Assembly (NCBI GenBank): GCA_043778255.1
Contig: JAYWGN010000057.1
Span: 62,001-126,000 of the forward strand
DNA: 64,000 bases
From: JAYWGN01 sp043778255
Lineage (GTDB): Bacteria; Bacteroidota; Bacteroidia; Chitinophagales; Chitinophagaceae
Reading direction: 5' to 3'
The notes beneath the pieces are model-generated. The model was not told where the DNA came from and searched no databases. It saw nothing but the letters and a program-made list of their open reading frames with translations. Shown here one piece after another: positions 27,132 through 37,131 of this stretch (positions are counted from its first letter, which is position 1; every line of letters begins with the position of its first letter). Position numbers and translations under genes: made by a program.

Positions 27132-28830
27132 AAGATGGCATTTAAAACCAAAAAATAATGAAAAAACAGCCCTACTAAAAAAGGAATTAAATATATCGGA
27201 AAGCCTTTGTAATATGCTCATACAAAGGAATATTGATACTTACGAAAAAGCTAAAAATTACTTTAGACCCCAACTAAGCCAACTACACAACCCTTGGCTA
27301 ATGAAAGATATGCAAAAGGCTGTAACAAGACTAACTACAGCATTTGCCAACAACGAAAAAATACTAGTATTTGGCGACTATGATGTTGATGGCACTACGT
27401 CGGTTGCAGTAATGTATCAGTTTTTGTGTAGTGTGTATAATGCTACTAATTTAGACTTTTATATACCGCACCGTTACAAAGAAGGTTATGGTGTAAGCAA
27501 AGCTGGTATTGACTTTGCTAAGCAACATGGCTTTACATTAATAGTAGCATTGGACTGTGGCATTAAGTCGGTTGATTTAGTAAGTTATGCTAGTACATTG
27601 GCTATTGACTTTATTATATGTGACCACCATACACCTGACGATGTGGTGCCACTAGCAGTAGCAGTACTTAACCCAAAGCAAGTAGATTGTAATTACCCAT
27701 TTAAAGAGTTATGTGGCTGTGGGGTAGGCTTTAAGCTTATATGTGCCTTAACTACAACTTTAAAATTGGAGGACGATTTTGCTTTCCGTTATCTTGATTT
27801 GGTAACTACTGCCATAGCTGCTGATATAGTACCAATAGTTGACGAGAACAGGATTATAGCTTTTCATGGGTTAATAAAAGCGAATAAAAACCCTAATATT
27901 GGTATAGCAGCATTAATGAAATTGGCAAATGTAAAAGGCGATATGAGTATTACCAACTTAGTGTTTATGATAGCACCAAGGGTAAATGCTGCTGGCCGTA
28001 TGGACGATGCAAAAAAAGCGGTACACCTATTTATACAAACTACAGTAGAAGCCGCAATGGACTATGCAGAGCAATTGCATAGCGATAATACCGACAGAAA
28101 AGAAGCTGATATTAGTACTACCGAAGAGGCATTGTATATGTTGGAAAATGATAGTTTGGTACCGCAAAAAAAATCGACGGTGGTGTACCAACCACACTGG
28201 CACAAAGGTGTAGTGGGCATTGTAGCAAGTAGGCTTATTGATAAATATTATAAACCAACTGTAGTACTTACCAAAAGTGGCGATTATGTAGCTGGCTCGG
28301 CAAGGAGTATTGCAGGGTTTAATTTGTATGAAGCTATACATAGTTGTAAGGAATATTTGATAGGCTATGGTGGGCATTACTTTGCAGCTGGCTTAACCAT
28401 GAAAGAGGAAAATGTACCTGCATTTATTGAAAAATTTGAAGCAGTAGTACAAGCAGTAATTACCGATGACTTGCTAATACCCGAAATAATAATTGATGCC
28501 GAAATAGGCTTTGAAAACAGTACTCCACAGTATTATAAAATACTACAACAAATGGAACCATTTGGCCCCGAAAATATGCGACCAACATTTGTAACTCGTA
28601 AAGTTAAAAATACGGGATATTGTAAAATAGTAAAAGAACAACATATAAAATTTAGCTTAGTGCATAATGGTGTAACCCTTAGTGGTATAGGCTTTGGCTT
28701 AGCACATAAGTACGATTTGCTTATGCAAAATGAACCAATTGATATTGTATATACCTTAGATGAAAACCATTGGAACGATACTACTACAATACAAATAAAA
28801 GTAATAGATTTTAAATTGAGTTGGGGATAA
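27121..28830 (+). CDS. recJ: single-stranded-DNA-specific exonuclease RecJ
   Basis: 5'-3' exonuclease on single-stranded DNA, used in recombination and repair; 569 residues from the ATG at 27121. DHH-superfamily motifs are in order: VFGDYDVDGT (about 83-92), VALDCGIKS, CDHHTP, APRVNAAGRMDDA. The DHHA1 part has VAGSARSIAGFNL and GGHYFAAG. A frame extends 18 bp upstream to a TTG, but the ATG overlaps the EI24 stop (ATGATAAATAA), as expected for translational coupling. Confidence 0.95.
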   Translation: MINKRWHLKPKNNEKTALLKKELNISESLCNMLIQRNIDTYEKAKNYFRPQLSQLHNPWLMKDMQKAVTRLTTAFANNEKILVFGDYDVDGTTSVAVMYQFLCSVYNATNLDFYIPHRYKEGYGVSKAGIDFAKQHGFTLIVALDCGIKSVDLVSYASTLAIDFIICDHHTPDDVVPLAVAVLNPKQVDCNYPFKELCGCGVGFKLICALTTTLKLEDDFAFRYLDLVTTAIAADIVPIVDENRIIAFHGLIKANKNPNIGIAALMKLANVKGDMSITNLVFMIAPRVNAAGRMDDAKKAVHLFIQTTVEAAMDYAEQLHSDNTDRKEADISTTEEALYMLENDSLVPQKKSTVVYQPHWHKGVVGIVASRLIDKYYKPTVVLTKSGDYVAGSARSIAGFNLYEAIHSCKEYLIGYGGHYFAAGLTMKEENVPAFIEKFEAVVQAVITDDLLIPEIIIDAEIGFENSTPQYYKILQQMEPFGPENMRPTFVTRKVKNTGYCKIVKEQHIKFSLVHNGVTLSGIGFGLAHKYDLLMQNEPIDIVYTLDENHWNDTTTIQIKVIDFKLSWG

Positions 28831-28892
28831 AAAAGGAATTTTGAAAAGTAAACAAAATAGAACTGTAACTTTATAATATTAAGCAACAAATA

Positions 28893-30146
28893 GTGAGTAA
28901 ATTATTATACATATTAGGTAACCGATTATATTTATTTTCAATAAAAATAGCTTCGCTATGGAATACCAAAGCAAGGTTGTGGGTAAATGGTAGAAAAAAT
29001 TGGAAAGCTACTTTAACTACATTTACCCAACAAAATACAGCACCTATCGTATGGATGCATTGTGCATCGTTAGGGGAGTTTGAGCAAGGGCGAACTGTAT
29101 TTGAAGCTTTTAAAAAAAATTATAAACAGTACAAATTTGTACTTACTTTTTTTAGCCCAAGTGGCTACGAAATAAGAAAAAATTATAGTGAAGCAGACCT
29201 AGTTTTGTACTTACCACAAAATACCAAGAACAATGCAACTTTTTTTGTAACTACACTACAACCAACATTGGTTATATGGGTTAAATATGATTATTGGAAT
29301 AATTATTTACTAACCTTACAACAACAAAATATACCAACCTTATTAATAGCTGCAAAGTTCAACAGCAACCAACCATTTTTTAAACCTTATGGTGCATATT
29401 GGGTTAAGCTATTAGCTAGTTTTAAGCATATATTTGTACAGGACGAAGCTTCTATTACACTACTACAATCAATTGCTATAAAGCATTGTAGCATAGGTGG
29501 CGATACTCGGTTTGATAGGGTAGTGGCTATTGCCAATGAACTTAAAGAAAATGAAAATATTGAGCAATTTTGCAATAACCAACAAGTAATTATAGCTGGT
29601 AGTACTTGGCTCGAGGATGAAGAAGAAATTTGCCATTACGCCAATAATAACCCACACTTAAAATTTATAATAGCACCACATGATGTTCAAGAAAGTAGGG
29701 TGCAGGAAGTCGAGAAATTATTTAAAAATGCCATTCGATTTTCAAATTATAGGTTAGCTAATACTGCCGAGAATAGCGTTTTAATTATTGATAATATTGG
29801 GTTGCTTTCAACCCTATATAAGTATGCAACATTAGTATATATTGGTGGAGGTTTTAATGCAAGTGGCATACATAATATATTGGAGGCTGCCGTATATGGC
29901 AAACCAATACTATTTGGCCCAACCTACGAAAAGTTTAAAGAAGCCATTGATTTGGTAGAGTCCGATGCTGCCTTTACCATTGATAATGCTATGGAGTTTG
30001 AGCAAGAATGTAAGGAGTTGTTGCAGCAAGATACCTTGTACACAACTGCTTGTAGTAACGCATATAGTTATGTACAAACCAATAAAGGAGCAACTGCCAT
30101 TATTGAAAATTATGTAGTAGAAAACCGCCTTTTAACTAAGTTATAA
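28893..30146 (+). CDS. kdtA: 3-deoxy-D-manno-octulosonic acid (Kdo) transferase
   Basis: Adds Kdo from CMP-Kdo to lipid A precursor in lipopolysaccharide assembly; 417 residues, GT30 family. An N-terminal hydrophobic anchor (LLYILGNRLYLFSIKIASL) is followed by the family motifs WMHCASLGEFEQGR and SPSGYEIRKN. The C-terminal glycosyltransferase segment has YIGGGFNASGIHNILEAA and the Pro/Glu residues of GKPILFGPTYEKFKEA. The start is a GTG. The 3' end overlaps by 37 bp with the convergent gene. Confidence 0.93.
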   Translation: MSKLLYILGNRLYLFSIKIASLWNTKARLWVNGRKNWKATLTTFTQQNTAPIVWMHCASLGEFEQGRTVFEAFKKNYKQYKFVLTFFSPSGYEIRKNYSEADLVLYLPQNTKNNATFFVTTLQPTLVIWVKYDYWNNYLLTLQQQNIPTLLIAAKFNSNQPFFKPYGAYWVKLLASFKHIFVQDEASITLLQSIAIKHCSIGGDTRFDRVVAIANELKENENIEQFCNNQQVIIAGSTWLEDEEEICHYANNNPHLKFIIAPHDVQESRVQEVEKLFKNAIRFSNYRLANTAENSVLIIDNIGLLSTLYKYATLVYIGGGFNASGIHNILEAAVYGKPILFGPTYEKFKEAIDLVESDAAFTIDNAMEFEQECKELLQQDTLYTTACSNAYSYVQTNKGATAIIENYVVENRLLTKL

Positions 30147-30766
30147 AAATGTTGTACGGTATCATTTTGAGTATCCCAACCAATTTTTGTAGTAAGCTCT
30201 CTTTCAATCCAGTATTGAGCTTCAGGGTATATGGCGAAGCTATTAATTGTTTTAATACTACGTTCATACATTATTTCATCTCCTCTAAATAATTCATTAA
30301 TAAACAAAAATTTATCGTTTAAACCTATACCTTTTTTCAAATCTTTAAGTGGAGTTTCTAATAGGGTTTCTGTTCGGTTATATTTTTCGTTAAGTTCATT
30401 GCTTTGTTGTGTAATGTCGTTTATTTCAAGCACGGTATGTTGCTGAGCTATTATTGGCAAATCCTCAAATTCATGTTCTTTTATTTGTAATATTTCGGCT
30501 GGTTGCTGTGGTTGTATATCTTCATTTTTTATGGGCAATATTGCTGCTAAATTTTCTATTTCTGGTATTATTGTGCTAACGTTTTGCACATAATTTGAGG
30601 GTAACAATACACTAATTTTTTTACTTGTTTGTACAGGTGTTGTAGTGGGTAATAATTGTTGCAAATGCTGCTGCAACTCTTGTGTTATTGTTATTAATTG
30701 CTGTGGAGTAGCATTATTATCTAATTCTATTTGAAGTTTTTGTATTAATTCGGCACAAATTTTCAT
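30110..30766 (-). CDS. conserved hypothetical protein
   Basis: A 218-residue protein. The start is placed at the ATG at 30764-30766 (MKICAELIQKLQ); a frame reaching 30805 is less likely. The N-terminal part is Gln-rich and helical, the middle is low-complexity. The C-terminal 75 residues hold a conserved-looking domain: GLNDKFLFINELFRGD and WIERELTTKIGWD. Its location, convergent with kdtA and divergent from tdk, gives no functional hint. Function unknown. Confidence 0.7.
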   Translation of the reverse strand: MKICAELIQKLQIELDNNATPQQLITITQELQQHLQQLLPTTTPVQTSKKISVLLPSNYVQNVSTIIPEIENLAAILPIKNEDIQPQQPAEILQIKEHEFEDLPIIAQQHTVLEINDITQQSNELNEKYNRTETLLETPLKDLKKGIGLNDKFLFINELFRGDEIMYERSIKTINSFAIYPEAQYWIERELTTKIGWDTQNDTVQHFYNLVKRRFSTT

Positions 30767-30865
30767 TGTAAAAATGCTATTTTTGAATAATTGTAATTGT
30801 AACATAAAGTTACAGTACTAATATACAACTGCAATAAAAATAAATAAATATTTATATAAATTTTT

Positions 30866-31429
30866 ATGTTTATAGAACCAAATTTGAATGGCGGACGGCG
30901 AGGTTGGATAGAGGTAATATGTGGCTCAATGTTTAGTGGCAAAACAGAAGAATTAATACGAAGATTGAAACGAGTAAAAATTGCCAACTTAAAAGTTGAA
31001 ATATTTAAACCCGCTATGGATGTACGTTACGACCAAAATGCTATAGTAAGCCACGATACAAATAGTATATTAAGTACACCTGTGGAGCATTCGCAAACTA
31101 TACTATTATTGGCTAGTGATGTTGATGTGGTTGGTATTGATGAGGCTCAATTTTTTGATCCAGAAATTGCCAGTGTATGTGAGCAACTTGCCTTACGTGG
31201 TATAAGAGTAATTGTTGCCGGCCTCGATATGGATTATAAAGGCAAACCATTTGGGCAAATGCCTAACTTATTAGCCATAGCCGATTATATAACCAAGCTA
31301 CATGCTATATGTGTACAATGTGGCAATATTGCTAATATTAGCTACCGAAAAACAAACGAAAATGGACAAGTAGTATTAGGCGAAAAAGACCATTACGAAC
31401 CACGTTGCCGAAATTGTTACCACCAATAA
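30866..31429 (+). CDS. tdk: thymidine kinase
   Basis: Type II thymidine kinase, 187 residues, in thymidine salvage. The Walker A segment GSMFSGKT is at 20-27; DEAQFFD (about 92) carries the catalytic Glu region. The zinc site is visible as CVQCGN and a second Cys pair, CRNC, near the C-terminus. Divergent from the conserved hypothetical gene. The next gene, ccmB, starts 5 bp downstream, so the two are probably translated from one mRNA. Confidence 0.96.
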   Translation: MFIEPNLNGGRRGWIEVICGSMFSGKTEELIRRLKRVKIANLKVEIFKPAMDVRYDQNAIVSHDTNSILSTPVEHSQTILLLASDVDVVGIDEAQFFDPEIASVCEQLALRGIRVIVAGLDMDYKGKPFGQMPNLLAIADYITKLHAICVQCGNIANISYRKTNENGQVVLGEKDHYEPRCRNCYHQ

Positions 31430-31433
31430 ATAC

Positions 31434-32093
31434 ATGCAAAACACCAAACAAATACTAGCTTTTTTGCAAAAAGAAATTAAAGTAGAATGTAGAGTACAGT
31501 ACTCTTTTTTTGGTGTATTATTATATGTAGCCAGTACTACTTTTATGTTATATTTAGCTGTTAATAAGCCCGAAAAGCAAGTATGGATTGGCTTGTATTG
31601 GATTATACTTTTGTTTGCAAGTGTTAATGCTGTTGCCAAAAGTTTTTTGCAAGAAAATAAAGGAAGAATGTTGTATTATTATACTATTACAAGTGCCAGT
31701 AATTTTATATTTGCCAAGCTATTATTTAATGCATTGTTAATGATTATTATAAGTGCTATAAGTTGGTTTTTGGTGCAGTTGCTGCTAGGAAGCCCCGTAC
31801 AAAAGCCTTTGCTGTTTATTGTAGTTACATTATTGGGCAGCATTAGTTTTGGTTTATTATTTACACTACTATCTGCCATTGCTGCTAAAGCCCAACAGAA
31901 TGCAGCTTTAATGGCTATATTAGGCTTTCCCTTAATGTTGCCTTTGTTACTTGTATTAATTAAAATTAGTGCCATAGCCATATCAAATAACCCTACACCA
32001 TTTCCACTTTTTTTAGTAGGTATAGTAGTAGGTTACACAGCTTTAATAAGTATGCTATCGTACATTTTATTTCCATTTATATGGAAAGATTAA
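31434..32093 (+). CDS. ccmB: heme exporter protein CcmB
   Basis: Membrane subunit of the CcmAB heme or electron-transport ABC complex in cytochrome c maturation; 219 residues with six predicted helices. Family features are the N-terminal FLQKEIKVECRVQYSF and the helix pair with LLGSPVQKPLLF. The helices run about 20-40, 46-62, 80-105, 115-140, 145-170 and 190-215. CcmA and CcmC are not in the window directly after it; only a small membrane protein follows. It starts 5 bp after tdk. Confidence 0.88.
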   Translation: MQNTKQILAFLQKEIKVECRVQYSFFGVLLYVASTTFMLYLAVNKPEKQVWIGLYWIILLFASVNAVAKSFLQENKGRMLYYYTITSASNFIFAKLLFNALLMIIISAISWFLVQLLLGSPVQKPLLFIVVTLLGSISFGLLFTLLSAIAAKAQQNAALMAILGFPLMLPLLLVLIKISAIAISNNPTPFPLFLVGIVVGYTALISMLSYILFPFIWKD

Positions 32094-32145
32094 GTTGGAA
32101 ATATTTATAAAACTGACTAATATAATTTTAACAAAAAAAAATAAA

Positions 32146-32427
32146 ATGAAAATAAAAAGCTTACCTGTTGATAAACAATTACTCATAGGAAGTTTGCTAT
32201 GTGCTGTATACTTTGCAACATTACACAGTATTTATTACTTTAAGCTAGACACCATACTGGTAGGCGTTATAAAAGAAATGCTTACTATCCCTATTTTATT
32301 ATTAATGTGTGCTATTGTAATAGGCGGTATATATTTTTTATATAAAAAAAATGGTACTCCTTTATTAATTATTACAGCAATGCTAATAGTAATGCTTACA
32401 GCAATTAGCCTTACTTACATTAAATAA
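32146..32427 (+). CDS. small hypothetical membrane protein
   Basis: Not recognised. The 93-residue product from the ATG at 32146 has three hydrophobic helices (about 13-28, 38-65 and 70-88). An earlier TTG-start frame, at 32095, is less likely. It follows ccmB by 52 bp and may be expressed with it, so a role near cytochrome maturation is possible but not shown. Confidence 0.55.
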   Translation: MKIKSLPVDKQLLIGSLLCAVYFATLHSIYYFKLDTILVGVIKEMLTIPILLLMCAIVIGGIYFLYKKNGTPLLIITAMLIVMLTAISLTYIK

Positions 32428-32462
32428 TTGTGTACTTTTAATTAAATTTAAACACCAACCGT

Positions 32463-34376
32463 ATGCCTTATCCCTACCAAATAAAAAGTAAAGCGGAATA
32501 TGATATAGCTTACAAAAAAAGTATAGAAACACCCGACGTATTTTGGGGCGAAGTAGCCGAAAGTTTTGAATGGCATACTAAATGGGATAAAGTATTGGAA
32601 TGGAATTTTGATGAACCCAATATAAAATGGTTTAACAATGCACAATTAAATATTACTATTAATTGTTTGGATAGGCATTTGGCTACCAAAGCCAACCAAC
32701 CTGCCATTATATGGGAACCTAATGACGATACCGAAAATTTTATAACATTTACCTATAGTGAATTGCACTTTAAAGTTTGCCAATTTGCAACCGTATTAAC
32801 TAATAACGGTATTGCTAAAGGCGACCGAGTTTGCATATATATGGGTATGGTGCCTGAGTTGGCTATAGCCGTATTAGCTTGTGCTCGTATTGGTGCTATA
32901 CACAGTGTAATATTTGGAGGCTTTAGTGCCCAAAGTATTGCTGACAGGCTAATTGATGCTCATGCTGAGTATATCATTACTTGTGACGGTGCTTACCGTG
33001 GCAACAAAACTATTGCCTTAAAATCAATAATAGACGATGCTTTAATAGCTTGTAAATTTGTAAAAAAAGTAATAGTACATACCCGAACTCATACACCCAT
33101 TAGTATGCTTAAAGGTAGAGATATTTGGTGGCAAGATGAGGTTGAAAAAGTTGTAGCTAATGGAAATAATTTTTGCGAAGCAACTATAATGAATGCCGAG
33201 GATCCCTTATTTATATTATACACAAGTGGTAGTACTGGCAAGCCAAAAGGTGTGGTACACACTTGTGGTGGTTATATGGTTTATACGGCTTATACTTTTG
33301 TAAATGTGTTTCAATATACAGCACCTGATGTGTTTTTCTGTAGTGCCGATATTGGGTGGATAACAGGGCATAGTTATATTTTATACGGTACATTACTGGC
33401 AGGTGCAACCTCGCTTTTATTTGAAGGTATTCCTACTTGGCCAGATGCTGGAAGGTTTTGGAACATTGTAGCAAAACATAAAGTAAATATATTATACACC
33501 GCACCAACTGCTATTAGAAGCCTTATGGGATTTGGCTTACAGCCAATTGAAGGTAAAGATTTGAGCAGCCTCAAAATATTAGGAACGGTAGGCGAACCTA
33601 TAAATGAAGAGGCATGGAATTGGTATAATATAAATATTGGCAACCAAAAATGCCCAATTGTAGATACCTGGTGGCAAACCGAAACTGGTGGTATTATGAT
33701 TAGTAATTTGGCTGGTATTACGCCAAGCATACCAACCTATGCAACCCTACCAATGCCAGGTGTAGCTTTGGTATTGGTTAATGAAAACGGAGTAGTAATT
33801 GAAGGCAATAATGTAAGTGGCAACCTTTGTATTACGCAGCCTTGGCCATCAATATTACGAACAACTTGGGGCGATCACCAACGTTGCAAAACAAATTATT
33901 ATACTACTTATCCTAATATGTATTTTACCGGCGATGGGGCATTACGTGATGCCTTTGGTAATTATCGAATTACTGGCCGTGTTGATGATGTGTTAAATGT
34001 AAGCGGCCACCGTATTGGAACAGCCGAAGTTGAAAATGCATTAAATATGCATACAGGAGTTGTGGAAAGTGCTGTGGTAGGCTATTCACACCCAATTAAA
34101 GGGCAGGGTATATATGCTTACGTAATTTATAATAATGATTTGAAAGATGAACAACTTACAAAAAATGATATACTACAAACTGTAACTAGGGTAATTGGTG
34201 CTATAGCAAAACCCGATAAAATTCAGTTTGTAACAGGCTTGCCCAAAACACGAAGTGGTAAAATAATGCGACGAATATTAAGAAAAATTGCGGAAAATGA
34301 AATTGAAAATTTAGGGGATACATCCACCTTACTTGACCCAAGTGTGGTAGATGCAATTGTAGCTGGTAAGTTATAA
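32463..34376 (+). CDS. acs: acetyl-CoA synthetase
   Basis: Activates acetate to acetyl-CoA via acetyl-AMP; 637 residues, the usual length. The ANL-superfamily motifs are present: YTSGSTGKPKGVVH (P-loop-like, about 250), WWQTETGG, and the hinge region ITGRVDDVLNVSGHRIGTAE. The C-terminal LPKTRSGKIMRR carries the Lys normally regulated by acetylation. A short intergenic stretch separates it from the small membrane protein, with no clear -7 box. Confidence 0.97.
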   Translation: MPYPYQIKSKAEYDIAYKKSIETPDVFWGEVAESFEWHTKWDKVLEWNFDEPNIKWFNNAQLNITINCLDRHLATKANQPAIIWEPNDDTENFITFTYSELHFKVCQFATVLTNNGIAKGDRVCIYMGMVPELAIAVLACARIGAIHSVIFGGFSAQSIADRLIDAHAEYIITCDGAYRGNKTIALKSIIDDALIACKFVKKVIVHTRTHTPISMLKGRDIWWQDEVEKVVANGNNFCEATIMNAEDPLFILYTSGSTGKPKGVVHTCGGYMVYTAYTFVNVFQYTAPDVFFCSADIGWITGHSYILYGTLLAGATSLLFEGIPTWPDAGRFWNIVAKHKVNILYTAPTAIRSLMGFGLQPIEGKDLSSLKILGTVGEPINEEAWNWYNINIGNQKCPIVDTWWQTETGGIMISNLAGITPSIPTYATLPMPGVALVLVNENGVVIEGNNVSGNLCITQPWPSILRTTWGDHQRCKTNYYTTYPNMYFTGDGALRDAFGNYRITGRVDDVLNVSGHRIGTAEVENALNMHTGVVESAVVGYSHPIKGQGIYAYVIYNNDLKDEQLTKNDILQTVTRVIGAIAKPDKIQFVTGLPKTRSGKIMRRILRKIAENEIENLGDTSTLLDPSVVDAIVAGKL

Positions 34377-34382
34377 AAGTTA

Positions 34383-35405
34383 TTAATTGTGTAGCTTCAA
34401 ATAATTTGTAGTAGCCTCATAACCATTATGCACCAAGCTATTAATTTGAGTTCTACTCATTTTTTTAATTTTAGGATCTATGGCAGCATCATCAATACAA
34501 ATAGACCTTTCCCAATCGGCTTGAGTTAGTTTATACCTTGTCATTTGTTGAAACAATAGTATAAAAAATGCCCTGCTAAACTTTGTAATATTATATATTG
34601 GTATGGGCGAAAGTGCAGTATGATTTCCATCACTATCGAGTTTTATTTGTTCCTTTCTATCCATTCTAAAGCCAATGCTGTAGGGATTTACAGCAAATGT
34701 GTTGGGTAGTTTTGTATCCATATATTTTGTACTGTCAAATATGGCAATAGGAAAATTACACGTATTACCTCCATCAACTAATACGTTATAAGGATGCTTT
34801 TTATTTTGCTTATGCTTTATATTTCCTACACTATCTAACAATATAGCATGGTAATAAAATGGAATACACATCGATATTCTTACCGCATCTTTAGCCAACA
34901 TTTGAGGATAAGTTTCGGCAGAAAAAATAATGAGTTTTTGTAAATTAAGGCAAGTGCCTGTTACATATATTGGTTTGTATTGTGTTGCTAATTGTTGCAA
35001 AGTTATATTGGCATTACCAGTTTTTGCTGTTATCAATTGGGATAACCAATTTTCAAATTTATTACCTTTATACCAACCATAGTGTTTAGTTAACCTATGC
35101 AAACCACCAAAAAAGGGTATACCACCATCATTAAATTTTTGAAATTTTGTAGTGCTAATAATTTGTTCAATTTCGGTAGCCGTATAACCTACACTAAGGA
35201 GTACAGCAGTAATAGCTCCTGCACTTGTACCACCTATTCTTTTTATGTTAGGCAATACTTTAGCACTATCCAAAGCCTTTATAGCACCTGCATAGCCTAA
35301 ACCACGTATGCCAGCACCTTCAAATACTATATTTTGTATTTGCTTTGTTTGTGCATTTATTTTTACAAAAAAAATACAAAAAAATAGTACTAAACACTTA
35401 GTCAT
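34383..35405 (-). CDS. patatin-like phospholipase
   Basis: Predicted exported lipid acyl hydrolase, 340 residues, with an N-terminal signal peptide (KCLVLFFCIFFVKINA). The oxyanion-hole motif GAGIRGLGYAGAI, the nucleophile serine in GTSAGAIT (about residue 61), and the catalytic Asp in VDGGN are all visible, forming the Ser-Asp dyad of patatins. The start ATG overlaps the stop of the preceding gene by 8 bp (ATGACTAA), so the two are likely translationally coupled. Substrate unknown. Confidence 0.9.
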   Translation of the reverse strand: MTKCLVLFFCIFFVKINAQTKQIQNIVFEGAGIRGLGYAGAIKALDSAKVLPNIKRIGGTSAGAITAVLLSVGYTATEIEQIISTTKFQKFNDGGIPFFGGLHRLTKHYGWYKGNKFENWLSQLITAKTGNANITLQQLATQYKPIYVTGTCLNLQKLIIFSAETYPQMLAKDAVRISMCIPFYYHAILLDSVGNIKHKQNKKHPYNVLVDGGNTCNFPIAIFDSTKYMDTKLPNTFAVNPYSIGFRMDRKEQIKLDSDGNHTALSPIPIYNITKFSRAFFILLFQQMTRYKLTQADWERSICIDDAAIDPKIKKMSRTQINSLVHNGYEATTNYLKLHN

Positions 35406-36243
35406 ATTTGTAATTATATACTAATTTACCTCTAAACATATTGCCCTTTAGGTAGCATTGCTCTTCAGTTTTTAATCCTTTTTCGTTGTACTTATAATAC
35501 CACATTTGGTAGTCGTTACTGCCTTGTGTAAATATTGTTTTTTTAGTAATATGTTGTTGTGCATCATATTCAAATATTAATAAGGGCAATAGTTTTCGTT
35601 TGTATTGGTTGTACTGTACTACATCGGTTAAGTTATTAGTAGCATCGTAATAATAATAAAAGTGGTCTTTTTCTTTTCCTTTATAGGTTACTATTTCTTC
35701 GTTAATTTGGTTGGTAAGGCTATCTGTTTTTAATTGTACTATGGTAGTATCTGTACCACCTTTTATTACATACATTTTATAATATTGTTGTTTGTCATTT
35801 TGTAGCCATTGGTGTACTTCCACAGTTTTATCTTTACTACCAGTTTCAAAGCTAGTTACGGTTATTTTACTCAATTTATTGTTTGTGTAATCGTAGTTAT
35901 TTTGTATTATTAGGGTTGGGTTGCTATCCACCGATCTTGTAAGTTGGCTTTGGTTAGTATAATAGCTGTGCAAATGATTTTCGCCTACAAATGGTGAACC
36001 AGTAACGGTTATAGTATGTTTGCCATTATTTTCAATTTCTTGTTCACACAAAAAATTATCAATCTCAGTATCATCAAAATCATAACTTTTAACCACTAAT
36101 TTAATAACATTTGCTTTTTTATTTTTTTGATTTAATAAGGTAGTTTCTACATTAGTTACAATATCTTTATAATAATATTGGGCATCAATTTTGCTGCTAC
36201 ATATTACTATTAAAAAAAATAATACAGTTTTCATTTTAAACAT
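35398..36243 (-). CDS. hypothetical secreted protein coupled to the patatin gene
   Basis: Not recognised. A 281-residue protein with a signal peptide (MKTVLFFLIVICSSKIDAQ), which could begin at the first ATG or at the second, nine bases later. The mature part is rich in Tyr, Asn and Gln and has repeated patterns like YDYTNNKLSKITV and YDAQQHITKKTIF. These resemble YD-type beta-hairpin repeats of secreted Bacteroidota proteins. It overlaps the patatin gene by 8 bp and may be its partner. Confidence 0.65.
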   Translation of the reverse strand: MFKMKTVLFFLIVICSSKIDAQYYYKDIVTNVETTLLNQKNKKANVIKLVVKSYDFDDTEIDNFLCEQEIENNGKHTITVTGSPFVGENHLHSYYTNQSQLTRSVDSNPTLIIQNNYDYTNNKLSKITVTSFETGSKDKTVEVHQWLQNDKQQYYKMYVIKGGTDTTIVQLKTDSLTNQINEEIVTYKGKEKDHFYYYYDATNNLTDVVQYNQYKRKLLPLLIFEYDAQQHITKKTIFTQGSNDYQMWYYKYNEKGLKTEEQCYLKGNMFRGKLVYNYKYD

Positions 36244-36356
36244 GCCACAAAAATAATGCAGTTTTATATAATAGGTTTGTTAATTTATTTTTTTTATGGT
36301 AAAATGCATTTGCTGCAACTTTATTTCACCCCAATAAAAATAAAATTAATATAATA

Positions 36357-37130
36357 ATGGCTACAATAAATAATACTATGGAAAGGTTGGTTACCATAAT
36401 GGATGAGCTACGTGAAAAATGCCCTTGGGACAAAAAACAAACGATAGCAACCCTACGTACACTTACCATTGAAGAAACTTATGAACTAACCGATGCTATA
36501 ATTAATGAAGATTGGAAAGGTATAAAGGAAGAACTTGGCGATATATTGTTACATATAGTTTTTTATACAAAAATAGCATCCGAACAAGGGCATTTTACAT
36601 TGCCAGATGTAATTGATACTGTATGCGAAAAGCTTATACACAGGCACCCTCATATATATGGTACTGTAGTGGCTAATGATGAAGAAACTGTAAAGCAAAA
36701 TTGGGAAAAACTTAAATTGAAAGAGGGTAAAAAAACAATATTGGGTGGAGTACCTTTACACCTACCTAGTATGGTAAAAGCTACAAGGTTACAGGAAAAA
36801 GCAAAGCAAGTTGGCTTTGAGTGGGAACATAAACAAGATGTATGGAATAAGGTAGGGGAGGAATTAAAAGAGTTGCATGAAGCTGAACTAACAACTGAAC
36901 AACACAAAATTGAAAGCGAATTTGGCGATGTATTATTTAGCTTAATTAACTATGCAAGATTTATAAAAGTAGATGCTGAAACGGCCTTAGAAAAAACAAA
37001 TAAAAAATTTATGAACCGATTTAATGCAATGGAACAAATTGCTAATGAAACTGGCAAAGACCTATCAACAATGAGTTTGCAACAAATGGATGAACTTTGG
37101 AACACTATAAAAAAATCGTATCCTTATTAA
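36357..37130 (+). CDS. mazG: nucleoside triphosphate pyrophosphohydrolase MazG
   Basis: House-cleaning enzyme that hydrolyses NTPs to NMPs; 257 residues. The N-terminal MazG domain has LREKCPWDKKQT and the metal-binding EExxE pattern in TIEETYELTDAI plus EELGDILLH. A second MazG-like half (about 150-250) contains EFGDVLFSLINYARF. Length fits the two-domain type. The gene is followed after 1 bp by a large histidine kinase gene on the same strand. Confidence 0.94.
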   Translation: MATINNTMERLVTIMDELREKCPWDKKQTIATLRTLTIEETYELTDAIINEDWKGIKEELGDILLHIVFYTKIASEQGHFTLPDVIDTVCEKLIHRHPHIYGTVVANDEETVKQNWEKLKLKEGKKTILGGVPLHLPSMVKATRLQEKAKQVGFEWEHKQDVWNKVGEELKELHEAELTTEQHKIESEFGDVLFSLINYARFIKVDAETALEKTNKKFMNRFNAMEQIANETGKDLSTMSLQQMDELWNTIKKSYPY

Positions 37131-37131
37131 A